DNA from: Chlamydia serpentis | GTDB taxonomy: Bacteria > Chlamydiota > Chlamydiia > Chlamydiales > Chlamydiaceae | NCBI RefSeq assembly: GCF_900239945.1 | Contig: NZ_LT993738.1 | Coordinates: 620,001 to 684,000, forward strand | Direction: 5' to 3' | Length of the DNA stretch: 64,000 nt | Made by a program: the position numbers and the translations under genes | Shown: piece after piece, positions 55,788-64,000 of the stretch | How the letters are laid out: each line of letters begins with the position of its first letter | How positions within the stretch are numbered: position 1 is the first letter of the stretch | The notes under the pieces: model-generated | Told to the model about the DNA's origin: nothing | Database searches by the model: none | The model's input: only the letters and a program-made list of their open reading frames with translations

Positions 55788-57404
55788 TTAGAGAACAATC
55801 GCCTCTTCTTGTTCAACAGATTCGTGAACTTCACGCACTATAGGAGAAGAAGGGGAAATCGGTGTTTCGAGGGTTTCTACAGCATGAGCAGCCCTAGAGT
55901 AATATTCCTTCCCGATATAAGCAACAACTGCAATCCATATTATCATAATAATGAGCAGGACTAGGGCAATGACATTTAGACTTGCAGCAACAGAAGAGAA
56001 GATCACAAGTAGGCCCTGATAAATCAAAGATCCTCCCGATTTTCCGATTCTAGAAACAACACCATCAATAGCAGCTTTCCCATAGTTTTTATCGTCTGCA
56101 GAAAGCGGAATAAAGGCCATTTCTTTAGTTTGATCAAAAAAGGTAAATTTAGCTCCTCGAGACAATACATTCTGTACCCCTCCAGTCCATGCGGCAAGCG
56201 CAAGCGGAGTCATTCCAAGGAAACCCCCAAAAATAGAGATATCTCGCTTCGCAGCAAAAATAGCTCCAAAAAATATTAGTCCTGAAAACAACATGACTAA
56301 TGGAGTGATTAAAGCACCTAGAGTCCAGCCCCATTTACGGATAAACTGACCTGTAAGAAGAACTGCTGCCAATACAGAAACTATACCTATCAATGTAGTA
56401 ATTCTACTCATATATCCATTGAATTCTACATGGGAACTGTATATCTGACTAACCTGATCTTTCCAAACAACTTCAAATAGATGAATCACTAGGTTATAAG
56501 ATAGAACGATGATAGCGAGCCCGAGCAAATATCGGGACTGAATAAGGTGTAAAAAGAGATTTTTAGCTTTTGGCTTAGATTTTTCTTTTCCTTTAATACT
56601 AGCAGGACTCTTTTCAGTAGAGGCTTGTTTAGAAGGAATAGTGGAGGTAGCAATGGTCAGGCGGTGAATACGCCTGTACAACCAAATCATAATCAAACCA
56701 GAACAGGTGATCAACATGGTCAGATTTAGCATCACTGAGTGCCAAGAATCACATGCAAACGAGTAAACAATAAATGTTTGTTTCCCCATCCAATACGAGA
56801 TCTCCCCTGCGCATACCGATGAAAAATTCAATCCTGTGTTAATAAGGGCATAAAAACGGCCTGCTTCGGTAATTGTTGTAATTTGGTTGGCTAGTCCCCA
56901 AAACAACATGGAAAGAACTACCGAGCTCCATAATTCTGACATTACATAATAAATGCTATAGCTCCAGTAACGAATCATTACGACAAAACCACGAAGTCCC
57001 TTAGGCAATAGTTCCTGTAGTTTATTAGCTAGAGAATCGAGATGTAGAGCATCTCCAACTGGATAAATTATTGAGGCGAACAGGAAGAAAAAACCAAGAA
57101 ACGTGATCATGAAGCAATAAAAAACGGTATCCCGAGGATACCGAGTAGCCAACCATCCGTAAATCATAGTAACAATAACGGCTCCCGGGACTATTCCCCA
57201 AACCTTAAGAAAGGGAATTACTTCTGCCCCAGCGTCGGACCCGACAATTACTAAGGTGTCTTTCATGTTTTTGAGCAGGCAATAGTTAAACCCGACAAAA
57301 AATGCTAATAAAAATAGAGGTATAAATTTCGAAAATTCTGATTTATAGATAGGACAAAGATATGCCCGCAGCCTTGAAAAGGGTTTCATTTCTGATGACT
57401 GCAT
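55788..57404 (-). CDS. Nucleotide transporter of the ATP/ADP translocase family (Npt type)
   Basis: 538 residues and about 11-12 membrane helices, belonging to the chlamydial/plastid nucleotide transporter family. Features are [29 protein letters not shown] near the N-terminus and [20 protein letters not shown] near the C-terminus. By position next to pgsA and the S49 protease, it corresponds to Npt2 of C. trachomatis, described as a proton-linked importer of ribonucleotides, not the ATP/ADP exchanger Npt1. The ATG at 57404 (AAGGAG 4 nt upstream) is chosen over an upstream codon. It imports nucleotides the cell cannot make, consistent with the missing pyrimidine pathway. Confidence 0.92.
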   Translation of the reverse strand: MQSSEMKPFSRLRAYLCPIYKSEFSKFIPLFLLAFFVGFNYCLLKNMKDTLVIVGSDAGAEVIPFLKVWGIVPGAVIVTMIYGWLATRYPRDTVFYCFMITFLGFFFLFASIIYPVGDALHLDSLANKLQELLPKGLRGFVVMIRYWSYSIYYVMSELWSSVVLSMLFWGLANQITTITEAGRFYALINTGLNFSSVCAGEISYWMGKQTFIVYSFACDSWHSVMLNLTMLITCSGLIMIWLYRRIHRLTIATSTIPSKQASTEKSPASIKGKEKSKPKAKNLFLHLIQSRYLLGLAIIVLSYNLVIHLFEVVWKDQVSQIYSSHVEFNGYMSRITTLIGIVSVLAAVLLTGQFIRKWGWTLGALITPLVMLFSGLIFFGAIFAAKRDISIFGGFLGMTPLALAAWTGGVQNVLSRGAKFTFFDQTKEMAFIPLSADDKNYGKAAIDGVVSRIGKSGGSLIYQGLLVIFSSVAASLNVIALVLLIIMIIWIAVVAYIGKEYYSRAAHAVETLETPISPSSPIVREVHESVEQEEAIVL

Positions 57405-57634
57405 AAACTCCTTCCCAACATTATGGCGCACAAAGACTTGTTGACATTTATTCTACACCTAAGAAATAGCATATGTTTGCAGTTCCTATAATACTGGTTG
57501 GTTAGCAAACGGCAAGGCATAAATTAAAAATCACGAAAAAAAGAGAATTCATTTTATCCAAACTCCCTGTAAAATTCAAGCGCTTACTAGAGAAACTTAA
57601 AATCTTTTGCCCACAAAACTTTTTTTGCCCTGAA

Positions 57635-58141
57635 TCAACGTAGACATTGTTTTTTATAATCCATGATTCTCTCAAGAAAATAGAGAAAACCAAGAGCCAC
57701 TAAGGGGACTAACCCTGTCCAAGGAATGTAGCCACCAGCTGTCACTCCTAATAAAATAATAAATTGAACAACTGTAAAAACCTTTCCCCAAAACAAAGAG
57801 CCATAATCGTAACCTTTCCACCCATTGATTACAGAAAGATAGCATACGAAGATAACAAGAAAGATATCTCGAGCGCAGATGAAAAAGAGATGAGCAACAG
57901 ATAACGACCCTTCAATATAAAGCACCGTAATACAGACAAAAACGAAAACTTTATCTGTAATTGGATCTAGGATTGAGCCTAAACGACTTGTCGCTTTATA
58001 GCGGCGAGCAAGATAGCCATCCAATATATCGCTTAACATAGCTCCAACAATAGCAAGTAAACGGAGGTGCAATTTTTCTTGGCAGAAGAATAACGCTAGC
58101 CACAAGCGTGATATAGAAAGTAAGTTGCAAAATTGTCTCAT
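57635..58141 (-). CDS. pgsA: CDP-diacylglycerol-glycerol-3-phosphate 3-phosphatidyltransferase
   Basis: Makes phosphatidylglycerol-phosphate from CDP-diacylglycerol. The CDP-alcohol phosphotransferase motif is complete: SDILDGYLARRYKATSRLGS with ILDPITDK (D..DG..AR....G...D...D). Four to five hydrophobic segments are visible in 168 residues. Substrate assignment to glycerol-3-phosphate follows family convention and gene name in chlamydiae. It acts downstream of cdsA (5962-6888). Confidence 0.9.
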   Translation of the reverse strand: MRQFCNLLSISRLWLALFFCQEKLHLRLLAIVGAMLSDILDGYLARRYKATSRLGSILDPITDKVFVFVCITVLYIEGSLSVAHLFFICARDIFLVIFVCYLSVINGWKGYDYGSLFWGKVFTVVQFIILLGVTAGGYIPWTGLVPLVALGFLYFLERIMDYKKQCLR

Positions 58142-58354
58142 GATTTTGGCTAACTAATACGATCCTTTTAGGAACCTTATAACTGGTCCATTATAGAGCA
58201 TGCTAAATCTACAAACAAGCATAGAGTTCGCGGATGGGATTCTTGTCTTCCGACCATCTATCTCTACATTGGCATATAGTAGGCTTTCTTTAAAAAGAAT
58301 AAGGAAAAAGAATATTGGCTACAACTACCTTGCCTTAGTTAAGGTGGCGGTATT

Positions 58355-58442
58355 CGGAAAGAGAGGGATTCGAACCCTCGGTACCCTTTAGGGGTACGCG
58401 TCCTTAGCAGGGACGTACTTTCGACCACTCAGTCATCTTTCC
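58355..58442 (-). tRNA. tRNA-Ser (anticodon GCT)
   Basis: On the minus strand: acceptor GGAAAGA/TCTTTCC with discriminator G, and anticodon stem CGTCC/GGACG with loop CTGCTAA, giving GCU. A long class II variable arm (CGTACCCCTAAAGGGTACC) and T-arm GAGGGTTCGAATCCCTC are present. 88 nt, CCA not encoded. Reads AGC/AGU. Confidence 0.96.
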
Positions 58443-58653
58443 CTATTATTCAATCTAACGCTGGATCTTAATCCGACCGTTCTTGTTAAAACAGCGTAAC
58501 TATCAAACTGAAAAATGTCAACTCACCTGCGTCTTACAAGAAAAAAGAGGAAAACGTAATCGAATTTATTTATAAAGGCTTTTTAAGCTTTCGCTAAAGA
58601 GCTCGGGGGAGTTGTCAGAAAATCGCTCTGAGCAACTAGCGCTTGAGGGATAT

Positions 58654-60126
58654 ATGGTAGATAACATAACCTACCTAGAAAAATCCAGAACTACTACGAA
58701 TTACGAAACCCCGATTCCAATGGACAAGCCTCTAACTGTTCCGCTTCCCTCACCTCCCCATTCCAAAGAATCAGAAATGATAGTTTTAGGCTGTATGCTG
58801 ACAGGGGTACACTATCTAAATCTCGCAGCAAACCAGCTTTACGAAGACGATTTTTATTATCTCGAACATAAAATCATTTTTCGAATCTTACAAGATGCTT
58901 TTAAGCAAGATAAGCCGATGGACGTACACTTAACTGGAGAGGAGCTTAAACGCCGCAACCAGCTTACTGTAATTGGTGGTCCCTCTTATCTTATTACCTT
59001 AGCAGAATTTGCAGGTACAGCAGCTTACCTTGAAGAATATGTTGATATCGTTCGGTCAAAGTCGATCTTACGAAAAATGATTGCCACCGCAAAAGAGATC
59101 GAAAGAAAAGCTTTAGAGGAGCCAAAAAATGTCACAGAAGCTTTAGATGAAGCTCAAAATTCCTTTTTTAAGATCAGCCAATCTACATCAGTAACACAAT
59201 ACACCTTAGTTGCTGATAAGTTGCGAGGATTAACTACTGTTACCGATAAGCCTTACCTTACACAATTGCAGGAAAGGCAAGAATTATTTTTACAAAATGC
59301 GCACGGCGATAACGGGTCTTTTTTCTCTGGTATTCCCACTCACTTTATTGATTTAGACCAATTAATTCATGGATTTTCTCCTTCAAATTTAATGATTTTA
59401 GCTGCGCGGCCTGCAATGGGGAAAACAGCTCTAGCCTTAAACATTGCAGAGAATCTTTGTTTCCAAAACCGTCTTCCAATTGGAATTTTTTCTCTAGAAA
59501 TGACAGTCGATCAATTAATTCATCGGATGATTTGCTCTCGATCTGAAGTTGAGTCTAAAAAAATCTCTGTGGGAGACCTCTCCGGGCATGACTTTCAAAG
59601 AATTGTGTCCGTAATTAATGAAATGCAGGAACATACACTACTCATTGACGATCAGCCTGGATTAAAAGTTTCTGACTTACGAGCTCGAGCTCGCAGAATG
59701 AAAGAAAGCTATGATATCCAATTTCTTATTATTGATTATTTACAACTACTTTCTGGTTCTGGCAACTTACGTTCCACAGAAAGTCGTCAAACAGAAATTT
59801 CAGAAATTTCTAGAATGTTGAAGACTCTTGCTAGAGAGCTAAACATTCCTATCCTTTGCCTTTCCCAACTGTCACGAAAAGTTGAAGATCGAGCAAACCA
59901 TCGCCCCATGATGAGTGATCTTCGAGAAAGCGGAAGTATTGAACAAGATTCTGATTTAGTTATGTTTTTACTGCGTAGAGAATATTATGATCCCAATGAT
60001 AAGCCTGGAACAGCTGAGCTCATTATAGCAAAAAATCGTCATGGTTCTATAGGTTCTGTACCTTTAGTTTTTGAAAAAGAATTAGCTCGTTTCCGTAATT
60101 ATTCTGCTTTTGAATACGTTAATTAG
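58654..60126 (+). CDS. dnaB: Replicative DNA helicase
   Basis: Hexameric helicase that unwinds DNA ahead of the fork. The N-terminal domain (PHSKESEMIVLGCMLTGVHY) is followed by the RecA-like domain with Walker A AARPAMGKTALALN, Walker B LIIDYLQLL, and the conserved LSRKVEDRANHRPMMSDLRE motif with SGSIEQDSD. No intein is visible. The frame is open to 58612 (TTG), but the ATG at 58654 has GAGGG 5 nt upstream and gives 490 residues, still a little longer than C. trachomatis DnaB; an internal Met is also possible. Confidence 0.94.
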   Translation: MVDNITYLEKSRTTTNYETPIPMDKPLTVPLPSPPHSKESEMIVLGCMLTGVHYLNLAANQLYEDDFYYLEHKIIFRILQDAFKQDKPMDVHLTGEELKRRNQLTVIGGPSYLITLAEFAGTAAYLEEYVDIVRSKSILRKMIATAKEIERKALEEPKNVTEALDEAQNSFFKISQSTSVTQYTLVADKLRGLTTVTDKPYLTQLQERQELFLQNAHGDNGSFFSGIPTHFIDLDQLIHGFSPSNLMILAARPAMGKTALALNIAENLCFQNRLPIGIFSLEMTVDQLIHRMICSRSEVESKKISVGDLSGHDFQRIVSVINEMQEHTLLIDDQPGLKVSDLRARARRMKESYDIQFLIIDYLQLLSGSGNLRSTESRQTEISEISRMLKTLARELNIPILCLSQLSRKVEDRANHRPMMSDLRESGSIEQDSDLVMFLLRREYYDPNDKPGTAELIIAKNRHGSIGSVPLVFEKELARFRNYSAFEYVN

Positions 60127-60367
60127 TTGATTCAGGGCTCTAACTTCAATCCCATGAATGCGACAATCCGATTTGTCTTAAAACATAGGAATCAGTATAG
60201 TTGTTTGATCGGCTGGAGACAGCATGCTTGTCTGTACAAGAATGGGGTAAGTCTTCTGTTGAAGTAGGATTCCACTAAGGTGATTCAAATCCTGTTTTGA
60301 ATACAAAGAATCTTCGTTACAAATGACGAAGAGGATGTCAAATCGATACGTTAACCATAAAGATATT
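60127..60367 (+). other. 241-bp leader or spacer after dnaB with hairpin potential
   Basis: No convincing reading frame. It contains a 7-bp hairpin (arms TCTTCGT/ACGAAGA at 60311-60332) and weaker pairings such as AGACA/TGTCT near 60217-60234. Neither is followed by a T-run. It may be the dnaB 3' untranslated region, the leader of the next gene, or an undetected small RNA. Confidence 0.35.
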
Positions 60368-60457
60368 ATGTCATCTGTTAAGAAAAAACGAAGGCTCAAG
60401 ATCGCCAAGCACAAGCGCAAAAAAAGACGTCGTAGAGACCGTCATAAAAATAAGTAG
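60368..60457 (+). CDS. Tiny basic AURKAIP1/COX24 (mS38)-like protein
   Basis: A 29-codon gene starting MSSVKKKRRLKIAKHKRKKR and ending RHKNK. The order of residues (SSVxKKRRxKxxKHKxKKxRRxxRHK) matches the AURKAIP1/COX24 domain found in mitochondrial small-subunit protein mS38 and in tiny bacterial ribosomal proteins of the bS22 type. A ribosome-associated role is inferred. No overlap with neighbours; mnmG starts 12 bp after the stop, so cotranscription is likely. Shine-Dalgarno not strong. Far too short for ordinary gene callers, and about 60% Lys/Arg. Confidence 0.8.
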   Translation: MSSVKKKRRLKIAKHKRKKRRRRDRHKNK

Positions 60458-60469
60458 TTTTAATAACTT

Positions 60470-62305
60470 ATGTGGACTCACCCAATTACTTATGATGTGA
60501 TTGTAGTGGGAGCTGGACATGCAGGTTGTGAAGCGGCATATTGTTCTGCAAGTATGGGCGCTTCCGTTCTTATGCTCACTTCCAATTTGGATACTATTGC
60601 TAAATTAAGTTGTAATCCTGCTATTGGCGGCATTGGTAAAGGGCATATTGTTCGAGAGATCGATGCTCTTGGTGGTGTTATGGCGCAAGTTACAGATCAA
60701 TCTGGAATACAATTTCGTATTCTCAACCAGACTAAAGGACCCGCCGTCAGAGCTCCACGAGCTCAGGTAGACAAGCAATTTTATCATATCCATATGAAGC
60801 GTCTTTTGGAAGAAGTTCCGGGCCTTCATATTATGCAAGGGACCGTAGAGTCTCTATTAGAGAAAGAAGGCGTTATCACTGGAGTGACTACCAAGGAAGG
60901 GTTAGTTTACTTAGGAAAAACAGTTGTCCTTTCTTCTGGTACGTTTATGCGTGGCCTCATTCATATTGGAGATCGTAATTTTTCTGGAGGACGTTTAGGA
61001 GATCCTGCATCGATCGGTTTATCCGAGGATCTTAAAAAGCGTGGTTTTCCTATAAGCAGACTCAAGACGGGTACCCCGCCCCGCCTTTTAGCTTCTTCTA
61101 TAGATTTTTCTGGGATGGAAGAACAACCTGGAGACGAGGGAGTTTGCTTTGTACATAGGAATCAGCCCTTTTCCCCTCCCTTGCCCCAAGTTTCTTGTTT
61201 CATTACCCATACAACAGCAAAAACTAAAGAAATCATTGCAGAAAATTTACATCGTTCTGCCCTTTACGGAGGTCTCATTCAAGGTACAGGTCCTCGCTAT
61301 TGTCCTTCTATAGAAGATAAGGTCGTAAAGTTCTCAGATAAAGAACGCCATCACATTTTCCTAGAACCAGAAGGTATTCATACTCAAGAGGTCTATGTTA
61401 ATGGATTATCAACTTCTATGCCTTTTGATGTGCAATATGATATGATTCACTCTGTACTTGGGCTAGAAAATGCAATTATCACCCGGCCAGCGTATGCCAT
61501 AGAATATGATTATATTCACGGCAACGTAATTCATTCTACTTTAGAAAGTAAGCTCATAGAGGGTCTTTTTTTATGTGGGCAGATTAATGGTACCACAGGT
61601 TATGAAGAAGCTGCTGCTCAAGGGTTAGTTGCAGGAATTAACGCTGTAAATAAAGTTTTCAATAAACAACCGTTTATCCCTTCACGTCAAGAATCTTATA
61701 TTGGTGTGATGTTGGATGATCTGACCACTCAGATTCTGGATGAACCTTATCGTATGTTTACGGGAAGAGCTGAGCATCGTCTCTTATTAAGACAAGACAA
61801 TGCATGTGCTCGTTTATCCCACTACGGCTATGAACTAGGATTACTATCAAAGGAACGTTATCAGCTTATCAAAGAACAAAATCAGATATTACAAGAAGAA
61901 AAAGTACGTCTCCAAAAGACATTTAAAAAGTATGGTGACTCTGTAGTATCTCTAGCAAAAGTCCTCTGTCGTCCCGAAGTTTCTTATGATGTTCTTAGGG
62001 AAACGTTTCCTGATGATGTTCGTGACTTAGGAGTCATTCTTAATGCCTCTCTAGAAATGGAAATTAAGTATTCTGGATACATAGATCGTCAGAAAATTCT
62101 TATCGAGAATTTAGAGAAGGCAGAATCACTGCTCATTCCTGAAAATTTAGATTACAAGAAGATAACAGCTTTGAGCTTAGAAGCTAAAGAAAAATTAGCA
62201 AAGTTCACCCCCCGAACTCTAGGTTCTGCATCGAGGATATCTGGAATAGCCTCTGCTGATATTCAAGTTTTGATGGTAGCCTTAAAAAAACATGCTCACC
62301 CCTAG
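60470..62305 (+). CDS. mnmG: tRNA uridine-5-carboxymethylaminomethyl modification enzyme MnmG (GidA)
   Basis: FAD enzyme that, with MnmE, modifies the wobble uridine of certain tRNAs. 611 residues. The N-terminal Rossmann motif is [16 protein letters not shown] and the family signature [20 protein letters not shown] is present, along with [17 protein letters not shown] and the C-terminal helical domain ([11 protein letters not shown]). Length normal. Its 3' end overlaps lplA by 14 bp. Confidence 0.96.
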   Translation: MWTHPITYDVIVVGAGHAGCEAAYCSASMGASVLMLTSNLDTIAKLSCNPAIGGIGKGHIVREIDALGGVMAQVTDQSGIQFRILNQTKGPAVRAPRAQVDKQFYHIHMKRLLEEVPGLHIMQGTVESLLEKEGVITGVTTKEGLVYLGKTVVLSSGTFMRGLIHIGDRNFSGGRLGDPASIGLSEDLKKRGFPISRLKTGTPPRLLASSIDFSGMEEQPGDEGVCFVHRNQPFSPPLPQVSCFITHTTAKTKEIIAENLHRSALYGGLIQGTGPRYCPSIEDKVVKFSDKERHHIFLEPEGIHTQEVYVNGLSTSMPFDVQYDMIHSVLGLENAIITRPAYAIEYDYIHGNVIHSTLESKLIEGLFLCGQINGTTGYEEAAAQGLVAGINAVNKVFNKQPFIPSRQESYIGVMLDDLTTQILDEPYRMFTGRAEHRLLLRQDNACARLSHYGYELGLLSKERYQLIKEQNQILQEEKVRLQKTFKKYGDSVVSLAKVLCRPEVSYDVLRETFPDDVRDLGVILNASLEMEIKYSGYIDRQKILIENLEKAESLLIPENLDYKKITALSLEAKEKLAKFTPRTLGSASRISGIASADIQVLMVALKKHAHP

Positions 62306-62999
62306 TTGTATTTTTCTAGATTTACAAGGATATTCGATTTTTCAACAATTACAAATCGAAGAGGCTTTATTAAGAGTTTCGAATCAAAATTTCTGTATTA
62401 TTAATACAGGTGTTCAGGATTCAATAGTTTTAGGAATTTCTCGAAATTTAAATCAAGACGTGAACGTTACTCGGGCACAAAAAAATCATATTCCTATAAT
62501 ACGTCGTTATAGTGGAGGAGGTACGGTATTCATAGATACTAATACTATAATGGTATCTTGGATTATGAACTCCCCAGAACGTTTTACTCAGCCTCAAGCA
62601 TTATTAGCATGGACCTATCAGATCTATAGTCCATTCTTTCCTGATACGTTTTCTATTTGTGAAAACGATTATGTTCTTGGCAAGAAAAAAGTTGGCGGCA
62701 ATGCACAGTACATTCAAAAACATCGCTGGGTACACCACACGACATTTTTGTGGGATATAGACATAGATAAATTGTCGTACTATTTACCGATTCCTCAAAA
62801 ACAACCCGATTACCGTCAGCAACGTTCTCACGCAGAGTTTTTGACTACGTTACGTCCTTGTTTTGTTTCTCGCGATCACTTCTTTGAAAACATCAAAGCA
62901 TCGGGAGGACTGTTATTGTCTTGGCAAAAACTTCGTGATGAGGAGCTACAAAAAACTCTTGCCCAGCCTCATCGTAAAGCAACTATTGTACTTACTTAA
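62292..62999 (+). CDS. lplA: Lipoate-protein ligase
   Basis: Attaches lipoate or octanoate to the E2/GcvH proteins. 235 residues. The [14 protein letters not shown] motif and the ligase Lys block [23 protein letters not shown] are as in LplA/LipM-type enzymes. It lacks the C-terminal accessory domain of the E. coli enzyme. The ATG is inside the end of mnmG. Confidence 0.9.
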   Translation: MLTPSCIFLDLQGYSIFQQLQIEEALLRVSNQNFCIINTGVQDSIVLGISRNLNQDVNVTRAQKNHIPIIRRYSGGGTVFIDTNTIMVSWIMNSPERFTQPQALLAWTYQIYSPFFPDTFSICENDYVLGKKKVGGNAQYIQKHRWVHHTTFLWDIDIDKLSYYLPIPQKQPDYRQQRSHAEFLTTLRPCFVSRDHFFENIKASGGLLLSWQKLRDEELQKTLAQPHRKATIVLT

Positions 63000-63007
63000 A
63001 GAGTAAT

Positions 63008-63430
63008 CTAAGAGGCATTCAGAATCTCTATTTTACCAAAAAAGTAAGCGATCTCATTCACAGCATTTTCTAAGCTGTCAGATCCATGAACAGCATTAAT
63101 CCCTATAGATTCTCCAAATTTAGCGCGAATAGTTCCTACAGCAGCTTCTGCAGGGTTTGTAGCGCCCATAAGCTCACGATTACGAGAAACTGCATTTGCT
63201 CCCTCCAATACCAAAACTACAATAGGTCCTGAGATCATAAAACTAACAAGTTCTTCGAAAAAAGGACGCTCTCTATGTACCCAATAAAACCCTTCGGCTT
63301 CAGTTTGGGATAGGTGTATCATTTTCATTGCTGCTATACGTAAGCCAGATTGTTCAAAAATAGATAAGATTTCTCCAATATGAGCTTTGCTAACAGAGTC
63401 TGGTTTAATAATAGATAGCGTTTGTTCCAT
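63008..63430 (-). CDS. ndk: Nucleoside diphosphate kinase
   Basis: Balances nucleoside triphosphates by transferring the gamma phosphate through His115, seen in [13 protein letters not shown]. Start [13 protein letters not shown] is standard. 140 residues, normal length. Likely important in an organism that imports a limited set of nucleotides. AAGGAG lies about 9 nt before the ATG. Converges with lplA across 8 bp. Confidence 0.97.
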   Translation of the reverse strand: MEQTLSIIKPDSVSKAHIGEILSIFEQSGLRIAAMKMIHLSQTEAEGFYWVHRERPFFEELVSFMISGPIVVLVLEGANAVSRNRELMGATNPAEAAVGTIRAKFGESIGINAVHGSDSLENAVNEIAYFFGKIEILNAS

Positions 63431-63502
63431 GGTATATGTATATCTCCTTCAAAATGAAATCGCTTTATTTTAGGAGAAGTATAGCATGATCTTTAGGAAA
63501 GT

Positions 63503-64000
63503 CTAGTCCTTGTTCGTTCCTGAAAAATTCTTTTTAAGAGCAATAGGAAGAATATCTGTTAAAGAAGATCCCTCTGGGAGATCTTTAATAGCTTCTGTTA
63601 TCATCCGTTCAGCAGCGATTTTTGAATAGCCTAAAGCTGCTAAAGCCTGTATTCCTTCTTCAATATAAGGAGAATCTGTATCCGTCCGAATAATTTCAAG
63701 TCTAGAATCTAAAGGAAGGAGGGCGGGTAATTTTTGTTTAAGTTCGACCATAAGCTTTTCAGCAGTTTTTTTCCCAATTCCTGATACAGAAGATAAAGCT
63801 CGGATATCTTCACCACGAACCACTGAACATAATATCTTTAAAGGTAAGGCATTAAGAATTGCTAAGCCTAGCTTAGGTCCTATTCCAGAAAAAGAAATTA
63901 AAATACGAAAACACTCTCTTTCTTCTCGAGAATGAAATCCATAAATCAGATGCTCAGTCTCACGGAATATAACATGAGTATAGACTAGAAAATCTTGATG
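63503..64000 (-). CDS. ruvA: Holliday junction DNA helicase subunit RuvA (5' end outside window)
   Basis: Tetrameric Holliday-junction-binding subunit of RuvAB. The frame runs through the right edge (first visible residues [20 protein letters not shown]). The HhH motifs [16 protein letters not shown] and [16 protein letters not shown] are present, and the C-terminal domain ([18 protein letters not shown]) binds RuvB. About 166 residues are visible; the N-terminal 30-40 are missing. Confidence 0.95.
   Translation of the reverse strand, partial: HQDFLVYTHVIFRETEHLIYGFHSREERECFRILISFSGIGPKLGLAILNALPLKILCSVVRGEDIRALSSVSGIGKKTAEKLMVELKQKLPALLPLDSRLEIIRTDTDSPYIEEGIQALAALGYSKIAAERMITEAIKDLPEGSSLTDILPIALKKNFSGTNKD

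Noticed and set aside
58200..58391. 63-codon frame upstream of dnaB
   Set aside because: Runs into the tRNA-Ser gene on the other strand and has no coding character.
60178..60420. 80-codon minus-strand frame
   Set aside because: Antisense to the tiny COX24-like gene, which has clear homologous residue order; the minus frame has no features.

Overview
The window is a stretch of chromosome from an obligate intracellular Chlamydia. It fits best the Chlamydophila-type lineage (C. caviae, C. felis, C. psittaci or C. abortus), though the species cannot be fixed from sequence alone. The pointers are a TarP-type translocated effector without tyrosine-phosphorylation repeats, several proteins with the two-lobed hydrophobic signature of inclusion membrane (Inc) proteins, an Npt-type nucleotide transporter, a SWIB-domain protein, MurA with Asp in place of the active-site Cys, and a gene order that follows the conserved chlamydial chromosome (as I recall it, the C. 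trachomatis secD to ruvA segment). No insertion sequence, phage gene, CRISPR array or obvious foreign DNA was seen.

Layout. 1-4701 (minus): the 3'-truncated secDF fusion and a two-TM Inc-like protein. 5176-9860 (plus): a tight operon for envelope lipid and general metabolism (uppS-cdsA-cmk-plsC-argS). 9814-11190: murA, tail to tail with argS. 11418-14579: tarP with six 72-bp tandem repeats and three actin-binding-like helices. 14618-17529 (minus): yebC, an SprT-like metalloprotein, a GNAT acetyltransferase and prfB with its programmed frameshift. 17826-20753 (plus): SWIB, a phosphoesterase, ispD and truA. 20702-27132: a HAD phosphatase, a lipoprotein, tRNA-Leu, and the ctcB/ctcC two-component genes split by an oppositely oriented Inc gene. 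27213-35908: tRNA-Arg, hpf, a PD-(D/E)XK-like orphan, recO, a secreted protein, tRNA-Leu, a DUF155 protein, yidD, a LysM protein, pheT and a YwqK-repeat protein. 35918-41791: a DNA alkyltransferase and oppA-oppB-oppC. 41811-44090: a block of small or fast-evolving genes (tiny acidic secreted protein, two-TM protein, TPR protein). 44193-49984: hemH, an amino-acid-binding lipoprotein, rsmD, a phosphoesterase, glgC, an orphan pyrE and a small unknown. 50004-58141 (minus): rho-coaE-polA, an S49 protease, a nucleotide transporter and pgsA. 58355-64000: tRNA-Ser, dnaB, a 29-residue COX24/mS38-like gene, mnmG, lplA, ndk and the truncated ruvA.

The genes cover housekeeping (replication, RNA end-points, translation, envelope synthesis, protein export) together with the host-interaction layer: TarP for entry, Inc proteins for the inclusion membrane, Npt for host nucleotides, and Opp or amino-acid-binding proteins for peptides. 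Coding density is very high. Many neighbours overlap by 4 bp within operons, and several convergent pairs overlap by 47-77 bp. The strongest non-routine observations are the prfB frameshift site, the MurA Cys-to-Asp change, the TarP repeat array, the Inc gene inside the ctcB/ctcC locus with a dyad in its putative promoter, a dyad in front of glgC, the 29-codon basic gene with a 241-bp structured-looking leader, and an apparently proofreading-dead PolA.
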